NCBI GenBank assembly: GCA_963169155.1
Contig: CAUJGI010000690.1
Coordinates: 1-6,414 of the forward strand
Length of the DNA: 6,414 bases
Direction: 5' to 3'
Source: Chloroflexota bacterium
Lineage (GTDB): Bacteria; Chloroflexota; Anaerolineae; Promineifilales; Promineifilaceae
Notes under the pieces: generated by a model
Databases searched by the model: none
The model's input: the letters and a program-made list of their open reading frames with translations, nothing else
What the model was told of the DNA's origin: nothing
Program-made: the position numbers and the translations under genes
Shown here: one piece after another, positions 1 through 5,278 of the stretch
Position numbering within the stretch: position 1 is the first letter of the stretch
Layout of the letters: every line of letters starts with the position of its first letter

Positions 1-623
1 CGCGCGCCGACCTGCACAAACTTTTCCGGCTCGCGCAGGAACTGCACCACTTCGGCCAGCTCCATTTTGGCCTCGTCCACGCCAGCCACATCGTCAAAGG
101 TCACGGTGGGCCGGTCGGCATCGCTGAGGTTTTTGGCCCGGCTACGGCCGAATCCAAAAATGCTGTTGCCGCCACCACCCTGCATCTGCCGAAAGCCCCG
201 GCTAAAAATCCAGATCAGCAGCAAAACAGGGCCAATCGTGAACAAAATGCTCACAATGTTGTTGCGCAAGGACAGGTTACGTACCTGCACCTCAACCCCC
301 AGTTCTTCAAGCGTGGCATTGCTGAGGCCATTAAAATCAAGCACGTCTTCCAAAGCGCTCTGGCTGTCCTTGGTTGTCACCCCAACCGTCACTGCCTCAC
401 CGGTGGCATCAATGCGGTAGGCTTCCATGGTATCGCCGTTCAGCTCGATTACATCAACCTCACCACTTTGCACCAGGGAGAAAAACTGCTGCTGGCTGAT
501 TTCCTCCGGTCCGCTCAAACGGCCGCTAAACAGCAGCTGCAGCCCCACAATGACGGCAAAAATCGTAATAATCCAAACCCAGGTTGGCACCGATGGGCGG
601 TTGTCATTTGGTTGCTCATCCAT
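1..623 (-). CDS. ftsH: ATP-dependent zinc metalloprotease FtsH, N-terminal part (cut by window edge)
   Basis: FtsH is a membrane-anchored AAA+ protease that degrades misfolded membrane proteins and short-lived cytosolic regulators. Only the first 207 residues are visible, and the frame runs off the left edge without a stop. The protein starts MDEQPNDNRP. A first membrane helix lies at about residues 14-33, an extracytoplasmic FtsH_ext domain at about 35-118 and a second helix at about 122-141. Next come the RQMQGGGG and FGFGRSRAK segments that follow the second helix in FtsH of other bacteria, including E. coli. The AAA module begins with VTFDDVAGVDEAK (about 174-186). Walker A, Walker B and the HEXXH zinc site would lie outside the window. 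The ATG at 621-623 is preceded by a weak purine-rich GAGAG. A sigma-70-like promoter lies about 100 bases upstream. The identification is very secure; whether the rest of the gene is intact cannot be seen. Confidence 0.97.
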   Translation of the reverse strand, partial: MDEQPNDNRPSVPTWVWIITIFAVIVGLQLLFSGRLSGPEEISQQQFFSLVQSGEVDVIELNGDTMEAYRIDATGEAVTVGVTTKDSQSALEDVLDFNGLSNATLEELGVEVQVRNLSLRNNIVSILFTIGPVLLLIWIFSRGFRQMQGGGGNSIFGFGRSRAKNLSDADRPTVTFDDVAGVDEAKMELAEVVQFLREPEKFVQVGA

Positions 624-724
624 AATATTTTCTCTCTAAATTAATTTTGGGAATCTTTCCCCTCTCATTCATCTAACGAAATTTTCCGGGCTGTTTTTAT
701 CTTAACAGAGGAGAATATCAAACC

Positions 725-753
725 ATTGTACGACTAAACCAGAGGGGATTCAA
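725..753 (-). promoter_or_regulatory. Probable sigma-70-type promoter of ftsH
   Basis: Read on the minus strand, TTGAAT (748-753) is followed by a 17-base spacer and TACAAT (725-730). These match the consensus hexamers at 4 of 6 and 5 of 6 positions with ideal spacing. Transcription would begin near 718, giving ftsH a leader of about 95 bases. The leader contains two small 5-bp hairpins (691-708 and 649-661). The -35 element overlaps the inverted-repeat arm at 741-750. No CIRCE-type heat-shock operator is present. Confidence 0.6.
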
Positions 754-796
754 GCGCAACCCTGCCTTAACGACGCAAGGACCCTCAATCCCCTCT
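741..796. repeat. Inverted repeat between the sigma factor gene and ftsH
   Basis: AGAGGGGATT (741-750) and AATCCCCTCT (787-796) are perfect 10-bp complementary arms around 36 bases. It starts 12 bases beyond the sigma factor stop codon (minus-strand direction). Transcribed, it could form a stem that ends the sigma factor message, but no T-run follows on either side, so it is not a standard intrinsic terminator. One arm overlaps the -35 of the ftsH promoter, so an operator role is also possible. Confidence 0.5.
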
Positions 797-808
797 TTCG
801 CCTGCCTG

Positions 809-1450
809 TTACCATTCCAGCCGCTCCGGCGGATAGTCCGGTTTGCGCCGCACCGGGATGGGCGCTGGCAGCGGCGCCGGGTCTGGTTCCAGCACAAAAG
901 CGTCCATCATGCTGACCAAAATGCCGCGCAGGTTACGCCGGGCATACTGTAGCCGCTTTTTGACTGTAGTCAGCGGCAGTTCCAACAGGCGGGCAATTTC
1001 TTTTTGTGAGTAGCCGTTGAGATAAAACAGCTTCGTCACAATTTGCTCATTTTCGGGCAGGGCCTGTACGGCCGTCATCACCCGATCCTTCATTTCTTCA
1101 TTTTCAACCGTGGCCAGCGGGCCGGGTTCCTGCGTCGCCAGCTCCAGATCAACCGCCTGGGTCGACGGCCGGGCCGCCCGCAGCAGGCGGTAGGCCTGAC
1201 TTAGCACAATTTGCTTAAACCAACCGGCAAACGCCTTTGGCTCCTCCAACTGGTGCAGCATCTGGTAAGCCACCACAAACGCTTCTTGGGTAGCGTCCTG
1301 TGCCAGATCACCATCGTGCAGCCGTGTAAAGGCCCAACGATAAGCCACTTCATAAAATTCACCCACCAGCGCGGCAAACGCTTGCTGGCGTTCTTCTTTT
1401 GGTAGTCTGCCATTTCGGGCACTGTTTACAAGCTGTTCTAATTCATGCAT
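809..1450 (-). CDS. ECF-like sigma-70 family RNA polymerase sigma factor
   Basis: This 213-residue protein is a group-4-like sigma factor, which would bind core RNA polymerase and recognise a specific promoter set. Region 2 spans about residues 22-94, with the core-binding signature around DATQEAFVVAY (52-62) and the segment ending SQAYRLLRAAR. A linker follows, then region 4 at about 122-177 (ALPENEQIVTKLFYLNGYSQKEIA...), whose helix-turn-helix lies at about 147-172 and ends KKRLQYARRNLR. Beyond region 4 is a proline-rich tail of about 35 residues with no function I recognise. I chose the ATG at 1448-1450 because GGAG (1457-1460) lies six bases upstream. An in-frame TTG further up (1487-1489) lacks a ribosome site. 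No anti-sigma factor gene is adjacent: the next gene in its direction is ftsH, 185 bases away. The class is secure; the regulon and inducing signal are unknown. Confidence 0.9.
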   Translation of the reverse strand: MHELEQLVNSARNGRLPKEERQQAFAALVGEFYEVAYRWAFTRLHDGDLAQDATQEAFVVAYQMLHQLEEPKAFAGWFKQIVLSQAYRLLRAARPSTQAVDLELATQEPGPLATVENEEMKDRVMTAVQALPENEQIVTKLFYLNGYSQKEIARLLELPLTTVKKRLQYARRNLRGILVSMMDAFVLEPDPAPLPAPIPVRRKPDYPPERLEW

Positions 1451-1456
1451 GACGCA

Positions 1457-1470
1457 CTCCAACGGCCGTT
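1457..1470 (-). promoter_or_regulatory. Ribosome binding site that sets the sigma factor start, abutting a 10-bp palindrome
   Basis: GGAG (minus strand, 1457-1460) sits six bases before the ATG at 1450. It is directly preceded by the perfect palindrome AACGGCCGTT (1461-1470), the only non-coding copy of the window's recurrent ACGGCCGT octamer. Confidence 0.65.
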
Positions 1471-1567
1471 TCCTAACCCACTTCCACAACGATGCTGCTT
1501 TATTAGATCAAGTCTCCCAATGAAACCTTACTTGCTTCAGCGAGTCAGCTACTTTATAGAGCCATAT

Positions 1568-1585
1568 TGTAACAAAAAGGTGACA
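1568..1585. promoter_or_regulatory. Possible operator dyad upstream of the sigma factor gene
   Basis: TGTAAC (1568-1573) and GTGACA (1580-1585) form an imperfect dyad (one mismatch per arm pair) around six A-rich bases. The spacing resembles binding sites of CRP/FNR-type dimers, but the arms do not match that consensus fully. It overlaps candidate -10 elements for the minus-strand sigma factor gene. Confidence 0.25.
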
Positions 1586-1693
1586 GATTCATCTTCTTTT
1601 TAGCAACATCACTCCTAAATCGCATCTTTCTCTCATCCCTGGCTTACGAAGTCAAACAGCGCCCAATCGACCTGAAATCTCTCATTTTCCTCT

Positions 1694-1724
1694 TTGACAC
1701 TTTCGTGTAGAATATAGACATAAG
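1694..1724 (+). promoter_or_regulatory. Probable promoter of the amidase / L,D-transpeptidase operon
   Basis: TTGACA at 1694-1699 is a perfect -35 hexamer. The best -10 candidate at a tolerable distance is CATAAG (1719-1724, 19-base spacer, 4 of 6 matches). TATAGA and TAGAAT lie closer but at unfavourable spacing. The -35 is clear and the -10 is not, so the start of transcription (about 1730) is approximate. Confidence 0.4.
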
Positions 1725-1730
1725 ATCAGC

Positions 1731-1792
1731 AACAACAACTCCGTGGCTGTTGTTCAGGACCTGAAAGCCCAGCGCTTCTGGGCCATCAGGTC
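1731..1792 (+). promoter_or_regulatory. Two consecutive hairpins in the leader of the amidase operon
   Basis: Hairpin 1 pairs AACAACA (1731-1737) with TGTTGTT (1748-1754) around a 10-base loop. Hairpin 2 pairs GACCTGA (1758-1764) with TCAGGTC (1786-1792). Inside it GCCCAG (1767-1772) pairs with CTGGGC (1778-1783), separated by a 2x2 internal loop and closed by CGCTT. That gives 13 perfect base pairs in 35 bases. TTCAGG and CCTGAA (1753-1765) also form a DNA palindrome with one central base. No T-run follows, so this is not a terminator. It resembles a structured leader or protein-binding site of unknown type. Confidence 0.5.
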
Positions 1793-1808
1793 ACGCAAAG
1801 CAATCCGT

Positions 1809-2588
1809 ATGCAATCAGATTTTCAAGACAACAATTGGGAAAAAAGCTCATTTGATTGGCTGCACCTGCTGGGGCGTCACCTGCCTATCGTGCTCTTCTT
1901 GCTGCTTGCTTTTGTGGGTATGGGCGTTGTCTACTGGTTTTTCAGCCCACCCGAAGCCACGGCCGAAATGATTGCCGCCAGCAGCACCAGTTCCCTGTCT
2001 GCCCCCATCTACAAGCCTATTCCCGCCAAACCGGTGCTGCAGCGCCTGGCGCAAAGCCCCGGTCCCATTCGCATTGGGCTCATTGCCGGGCACAAAGGCA
2101 GCGACAGCGGCGCGGTATGCGACGATGGCCTGACGGAAGCGGAGATTAACCTCAACATCGCCGAAAAGGTGGCAGCTGCCCTGCTGGCACAAGGCATTCA
2201 CGCCGACATTTTGGATGAGTTTGATCCCCGGTTAAGCAGCTACGGCGGTACGGCCGTTGTTTCCATCCACGCCGACTCTTGTGTGTATTACAACGACCTG
2301 GCCACGGGCTACAAAGTTGCCCCGTCCAGCCGCACCGACTCGCTGCTGCTGCAAAGCTGCATGGAAACAGCCTATACCCGGGTTACCCAGATGCCCTACC
2401 ACGCCAACACCATCACGCCGCACATGACCGACTACCACGCCTTCCGCGCCCTGCCTGAAGGTGTCCCCGCCATCATCATCGAAACCGGCTTTATGAACCT
2501 GGATCGTGCCATCCTGACCACCAATGCCGATATTCCGGCGGCGGGCATTTTGGACGGCATCCGCTGCTTTTTGGACAGTGTGCCATGA
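1809..2588 (+). CDS. Membrane-anchored N-acetylmuramoyl-L-alanine amidase (Amidase_3 family)
   Basis: A zinc hydrolase predicted to cut the bond between N-acetylmuramic acid and L-alanine, freeing stem peptides from peptidoglycan during wall remodelling. The 259-residue protein has a short cytosolic N-terminus, one membrane helix (about 25-45), a linker of about 40 residues and an extracytoplasmic catalytic domain (about 86-259). The expected zinc ligands are present: H95 in AGHKG, E110 in GLTE and H154 in SIHAD. E225 in IIIETGFMN is the family's catalytic glutamate. There is no separate peptidoglycan-binding domain. The start is uncertain: ATG 1809 has no good ribosome site, and an in-frame GTG at 1743 would add 22 residues but runs through the strong leader hairpin, so I prefer 1809. 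The stop overlaps the next start as ATGA, so the two genes are very likely translationally coupled. Family call secure; start moderate. Confidence 0.88.
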   Translation: MQSDFQDNNWEKSSFDWLHLLGRHLPIVLFLLLAFVGMGVVYWFFSPPEATAEMIAASSTSSLSAPIYKPIPAKPVLQRLAQSPGPIRIGLIAGHKGSDSGAVCDDGLTEAEINLNIAEKVAAALLAQGIHADILDEFDPRLSSYGGTAVVSIHADSCVYYNDLATGYKVAPSSRTDSLLLQSCMETAYTRVTQMPYHANTITPHMTDYHAFRALPEGVPAIIIETGFMNLDRAILTTNADIPAAGILDGIRCFLDSVP

Positions 2589-3658
2589 GCGCTGCCGCTA
2601 CTTCACGCTCGTTTTCCCCAATTGACGCGCTGTTGAAAGAGGCCAAAACGGCCGTTCAGCAGCAAAACCACCATGAAGCGCGACGCCTGCTCCAACAGGC
2701 CGTCCGGCAAGATCCGCAGGATTATCGCGGCTGGCTCTGGCTGGCCACGGTGGCCCAATCGCCCCAGGCCAGCCTGGAATATGTGAACCGCGCCGAATTA
2801 CTGGCCCCCCACAATGCCACCGTGCAGAAGGCGCGGCGCTGGGCAGAAAAGCGGCTGGCCGAAAGTGACATTCCCGATCTAACAGTGCCTGCCCCGACAA
2901 CCCCGCGCCACTGGCCCGCTGCCCTGCGCTGGATTGCCCTGAGCGTTGTGGTGCTGCTTCTGGTTGGTGTAGGCACCGTGTATGCCTGGAGCTATTTTCA
3001 ACCCGCTGGGGATACGGCCGAAACGGCCGTTCTCAACAGCAGCCTCGCTCCCCTGGAAGAGGCGGCAGAGATGGTCGCGGCCGTCGCTACGGCCGTTCCG
3101 GCCCAGCCAACCACCACCCCAACGCCAGAACCACGCCTGCCCGCCAAAGAAATTGCCAGCACCGGTGCCAACCAGCCCCGCGCCACCTGGACCATCACCC
3201 CAACGCCGTCTCCCACCCCCACGCCAACTGCCATTCCTACCTTCACCAGCCCCAGCTACAACGATTCGTCACGGCCGTTTGGCGTTGGCCCCAATGAGCG
3301 GTGGATCGACGTAAACCTGACCACCCAAACGCTGCGCGCCTACGAAGGCGACACCGTCGTCTTCACCACGCTCATCTCCAGCGGCACCTGGGACCACCCC
3401 ACCGTCACCGGGCAGTTCCGCATCTGGCTCACCTACGAAAGCCAGACGATGGACGGCCGTCTCCTCGGCTATGACTACTACCTGGAAAATGTGCCCTACG
3501 TCATGTACTTCTACCAGGATTACGCCCTGCACGGCACCTTCTGGCACAGCAACTTTGGCAACCCCATGAGCCACGGCTGCGTCAACCTGGAAACCAGCGA
3601 TGCTGCCTGGATTTACAACTTTGCTACCATTGGCACCGTGGTGAACGTCCACTACTAA
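2585..3658 (+). CDS. L,D-transpeptidase (YkuD domain) with cytosolic TPR-like region and one membrane helix
   Basis: L,D-transpeptidases form 3-3 peptidoglycan cross-links or attach proteins to the wall, using a catalytic cysteine. This 357-residue protein has a TPR-like helical region at about 12-94 (NHHEARRLLQQAVRQDP, then WLWLATVA) and a membrane helix at about 113-137. A low-complexity Thr/Pro linker follows at about 172-220 (TPTPSPTPTPT), then a YkuD domain at about 239-357. The active-site signature is visible: H316 begins HGTFWH, and SHGCVN (329-334) carries H330 and the nucleophile C332. The topology puts the TPR part inside the cell and the catalytic part outside, unlike the usual signal peptide plus YkuD layout. 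Its ATG overlaps the amidase stop by four bases and no strong ribosome site precedes it. The context suggests joint cutting and re-linking of the wall. Substrate specificity cannot be told from sequence. Confidence 0.92.
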   Translation: MSAAATSRSFSPIDALLKEAKTAVQQQNHHEARRLLQQAVRQDPQDYRGWLWLATVAQSPQASLEYVNRAELLAPHNATVQKARRWAEKRLAESDIPDLTVPAPTTPRHWPAALRWIALSVVVLLLVGVGTVYAWSYFQPAGDTAETAVLNSSLAPLEEAAEMVAAVATAVPAQPTTTPTPEPRLPAKEIASTGANQPRATWTITPTPSPTPTPTAIPTFTSPSYNDSSRPFGVGPNERWIDVNLTTQTLRAYEGDTVVFTTLISSGTWDHPTVTGQFRIWLTYESQTMDGRLLGYDYYLENVPYVMYFYQDYALHGTFWHSNFGNPMSHGCVNLETSDAAWIYNFATIGTVVNVHY

Positions 3659-3662
3659 AGTC

Positions 3663-3699
3663 AAGACGTTGCCCTGGAAGACGTTGCAATGCAACGTCT
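3663..3699. repeat. Palindrome with an extra direct copy, between the transpeptidase gene and purA
   Basis: AGACGTTGCA (3679-3688) and TGCAACGTCT (3690-3699) are perfect 10-bp arms around a single A. The word AAGACGTTGC also occurs just before, at 3663-3672, in direct orientation with 3678-3687. From memory, palindromes built on GACGTTGC/GCAACGTC followed by TCTACA recur between genes in some cyanobacteria and Chloroflexota, so this may be one copy of a dispersed family. It could equally be an operator, since the left arm contains the -35 of the purA promoter. No T-run follows, so it is not a standard terminator. Confidence 0.6.
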
Positions 3700-3711
3700 C
3701 TACACTATAAT
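3684..3711 (+). promoter_or_regulatory. Probable promoter of purA (purA-purH)
   Basis: TATAAT (3706-3711) is a perfect -10 hexamer. TTGCAA (3684-3689) lies 16 bases upstream and matches the -35 consensus at 4 of 6 positions. Transcription would start near 3718, giving purA a leader of roughly 190 bases that ends in the hairpin at 3840-3890. The -35 sits inside the palindrome at 3679-3699. Confidence 0.6.
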
Positions 3712-3839
3712 TGGTTTGCAATAGACCAACTGCCCAAAAATCCAATAAGCAGCCCAACCTATTGCCAGAAAATTACCGTCCACACCTCAGGATTGATGCG
3801 GTAGATTCATGGCTGGACAAACAGTTCTATTCACCTAAA

Positions 3840-3890
3840 AAGCCCGACTGCCAGGAGAAATTCTCCGGTAGATCGGGCTTATCTATTTTT
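3840..3890 (+). terminator. Intrinsic terminator-like hairpin in the purA leader (possible attenuator)
   Basis: A long stem: AAGCCCGA (3840-3847) pairs with TCGGGCTT (3873-3880), CTGCC (3848-3852) with GGTAG (3867-3871, one G-U pair), and GGAGA (3854-3858) with TCTCC (3862-3866). There is one bulged A on each side and a three-base loop, about 18 pairs in all. It is followed by ATCTATTTTT, a five-T run at 3886-3890. This is the form of a Rho-independent terminator. It ends only 21 bases before the purA ATG and 10 before the ribosome site, leaving no room for a separate good promoter. It therefore either ends the transpeptidase operon with leaky readthrough or acts as a regulated attenuator of purA. 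I recognise no known purine or PRPP riboswitch fold upstream. Confidence 0.7.
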
Positions 3891-3900
3891 GGCGAACCTC

Positions 3901-3908
3901 AGGAGGAG
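3901..3908 (+). promoter_or_regulatory. Strong ribosome binding site of purA
   Basis: AGGAGGAG at 3901-3908 is a near-perfect anti-16S complement just before the ATG at 3912. It fixes the purA start, together with the family's usual N-terminus. The frame is open upstream to about 3711, but that stretch is leader, not protein. Confidence 0.85.
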
Positions 3909-3911
3909 ACT

Positions 3912-5201
3912 ATGCCACTAGACATGATTATTGGCGCCCAATGGGGTGATGAAGGCAAAGGCCGGGTGACCGACCTGTTGGCCGCCCAGGCCGACATCGT
4001 GGCCCGCTACAGCGGCGGCGACAACGCCGGGCACACCGTCACCGTGAAGGATGAGATTTTTAAGCTGCACCTCATCCCCTCAGGCATCATTCATCCCAAC
4101 GTCACCTGTCTTATTGGCAACGGCGTGGTGCTGAACCCGGCTGTGCTGCTGCGCGAAATGGCCGCCCTGGCCGAACGCGGCCTCGATGTGGGGCCAGACC
4201 GGCTGAAAATTAGCCGCAACACCCACCTCATCACCCCGGCGCACATTGCCCTGGATAAAGCCAAAGAAGCCCGGCGCGGCAGCGAAGCCATCGGCACCAC
4301 CCTGCGCGGCATTGGCCCGGCCTACACCGACAAAACGGAGCGCATCGGCCTGCGCGCCGAGCTGTTTGCCAATCCAGAAGAGCTGGCCGATCAAATTCAA
4401 GCCCACATCACCGCCAAAAACGAGGTGCTGACCAAAATCTACGGTGCGGAACCGTTGGATGCCGATGCAGTCGCCGCCGAGTATGCCGGGTACGCCCAAA
4501 AGCTGCGGGACCACCTGGTGTATGGCTCGGTTTACCTGGACCAGGCGCTGAAAGACGGCCGTTCCATCCTCGCCGAAGGTGCCCAGGGAACCTTCCTGGA
4601 TTTGGATCACGGCACTTACCCCTTTGTCACCAGCTCCGCCCCAACTTCGGGCGGGGTGCTGGTTGGGCTAGGCGTGGGGCCAGGTAAAGTTGGGCGCATC
4701 ATTGGCATTGCCAAGGCGTTTACCAGCCGCGTCGGCGGTGGCCCGTTCCCCTCGGAGCTGGACGGCACGATGGCCCATCGGCTGCGCGGCACGGGGGACA
4801 ATCCGTGGGACGAATATGGCACCACCACCGGACGGCCGCGCCGGGTGGGCTGGCTGGACCTGGTGATGCTGCGTCACGCCGTCCGCATCAACGGCCTCAC
4901 CGAACTGGTCATCACCAAGCTGGACATTTTAAGCGGCCTCGATGAAATCCTGGTCTGCAACGCCTACCGGCTGGACGGTGAGACGATTGATTTTTACCCC
5001 AGCGACATCCCGTCGCTGAGCCGCTGTGAAGCGGTGTACGACACGCTGCCCGGCTGGCCGGAAGATATCATGGGCGTGCGCAGCCTGGCAGATTTGCCGC
5101 AGAACGCGCAAAGTTACATTCACTACATTACCGCTGAGAGCGGGGTGCCGGTAACGGCCGTTTCCGTTGGCCCCGGCCGCGATCAAGTCGTTCATTTATA
5201 A
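3912..5201 (+). CDS. purA: Adenylosuccinate synthase
   Basis: PurA couples GTP hydrolysis to joining of IMP and aspartate, giving adenylosuccinate, the first step from IMP to AMP; it acts in the cytosol. The 429 residues match the usual bacterial length of about 430. The N-terminal QWGDEGKG loop (10-17) holds the catalytic D13, and NAGH (38-41) holds H41, both at the E. coli positions. Also present are IGTTLRGIGP (127-136) with the IMP-contacting T129, EGAQGTFLDLDHGTYPFVTSS (222-242), TTTGRPRRVGW (304-314) and the base-recognition TKLD (335-338). Position 37 of the GG-x-NAGH motif is Asp, where His or Asn is commoner; I infer no defect. purH follows after 77 bases on the same strand, so the two probably share a message. 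Confidence 0.97.
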   Translation: MPLDMIIGAQWGDEGKGRVTDLLAAQADIVARYSGGDNAGHTVTVKDEIFKLHLIPSGIIHPNVTCLIGNGVVLNPAVLLREMAALAERGLDVGPDRLKISRNTHLITPAHIALDKAKEARRGSEAIGTTLRGIGPAYTDKTERIGLRAELFANPEELADQIQAHITAKNEVLTKIYGAEPLDADAVAAEYAGYAQKLRDHLVYGSVYLDQALKDGRSILAEGAQGTFLDLDHGTYPFVTSSAPTSGGVLVGLGVGPGKVGRIIGIAKAFTSRVGGGPFPSELDGTMAHRLRGTGDNPWDEYGTTTGRPRRVGWLDLVMLRHAVRINGLTELVITKLDILSGLDEILVCNAYRLDGETIDFYPSDIPSLSRCEAVYDTLPGWPEDIMGVRSLADLPQNAQSYIHYITAESGVPVTAVSVGPGRDQVVHL

Positions 5202-5203
5202 AA

Positions 5204-5253
5204 CGTGAAACGTGAAACATGATGGATGAAAACCTCACGTTTCACATTTCACG
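5204..5253. repeat. Imperfect 18-bp inverted repeat between purA and purH
   Basis: The left arm at 5204-5221 (CGTGAAACGTGAAACATG) and the right arm at 5236-5253 are reverse complements at 16 of 18 positions, around a 14-base loop. The left arm is itself a near-tandem of ACGTGAA. The element begins two bases after the purA stop and ends 12 bases before the purH ribosome site. There is no T-run, so it is unlikely to terminate transcription. It could stabilise or process the purA-purH message, or be a copy of a dispersed intergenic palindrome. Confidence 0.65.
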
Positions 5254-5265
5254 CCCCATCACGTT

Positions 5266-5270
5266 AGGAG
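5266..5270 (+). promoter_or_regulatory. Ribosome binding site of purH
   Basis: AGGAG lies eight bases before the ATG at 5279, ideal spacing. It supports the chosen start, which also matches the family's N-terminal layout. Confidence 0.85.
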
Positions 5271-5278
5271 TCAAATAG

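Larger units (their letters stand above)
1451..1808. other. Divergent intergenic region between the sigma factor and amidase genes
   Basis: This stretch of 358 bases separates the two divergent genes and is clearly more AT-rich than its neighbours. It holds the sigma factor ribosome site, a dyad at 1568-1585, a perfect -35 hexamer at 1694-1699 and two successive hairpins at 1731-1792. The word GACCTGAAA occurs at 1669-1677 and 1758-1766, and TCAGGTC at 1786-1792. For the minus-strand sigma factor gene I see TATAAA (1553-1558) and TACAAT (1566-1571) as -10 candidates, but neither has a convincing -35. I see no coding sequence or tRNA here. Confidence 0.6.

Noticed and set aside
67..639. Two plus-strand open frames over the left end
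   Set aside because: They lie antisense to the ftsH gene and have low-complexity, non-protein-like composition; the minus strand encodes clear FtsH.
1451..1489. Longer sigma factor start at TTG 1489
   Set aside because: No ribosome site there, while ATG 1450 has GGAG at good spacing.
1743..1808. Longer amidase start at GTG 1743
   Set aside because: The added 22 residues run through a 13-bp hairpin and resemble no signal or anchor extension. There is no ribosome site at the GTG. Kept only as an alternative start.
3112..3234. CCAACGCC/ACCCCCACG repeats as a DNA repeat array
   Set aside because: They encode the Thr/Pro linker of the transpeptidase, so they are protein low complexity rather than a separate DNA element.
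3269..3757. 162-residue minus-strand frame opposite the transpeptidase gene
   Set aside because: It is a complement shadow of the catalytic YkuD domain and has no recognisable domain of its own.
3718..3840. Known riboswitch or T-box in the purA leader
   Set aside because: I looked for purine, PRPP/ppGpp-type and T-box consensus words and found none that convinced me; only the terminator stem is clear.
3711..3911. N-terminal extension of PurA by 67 residues from an upstream TTG
   Set aside because: The stretch covers the promoter, the leader and the terminator hairpin. The ATG at 3912 has a strong ribosome site and gives the standard length and catalytic numbering.
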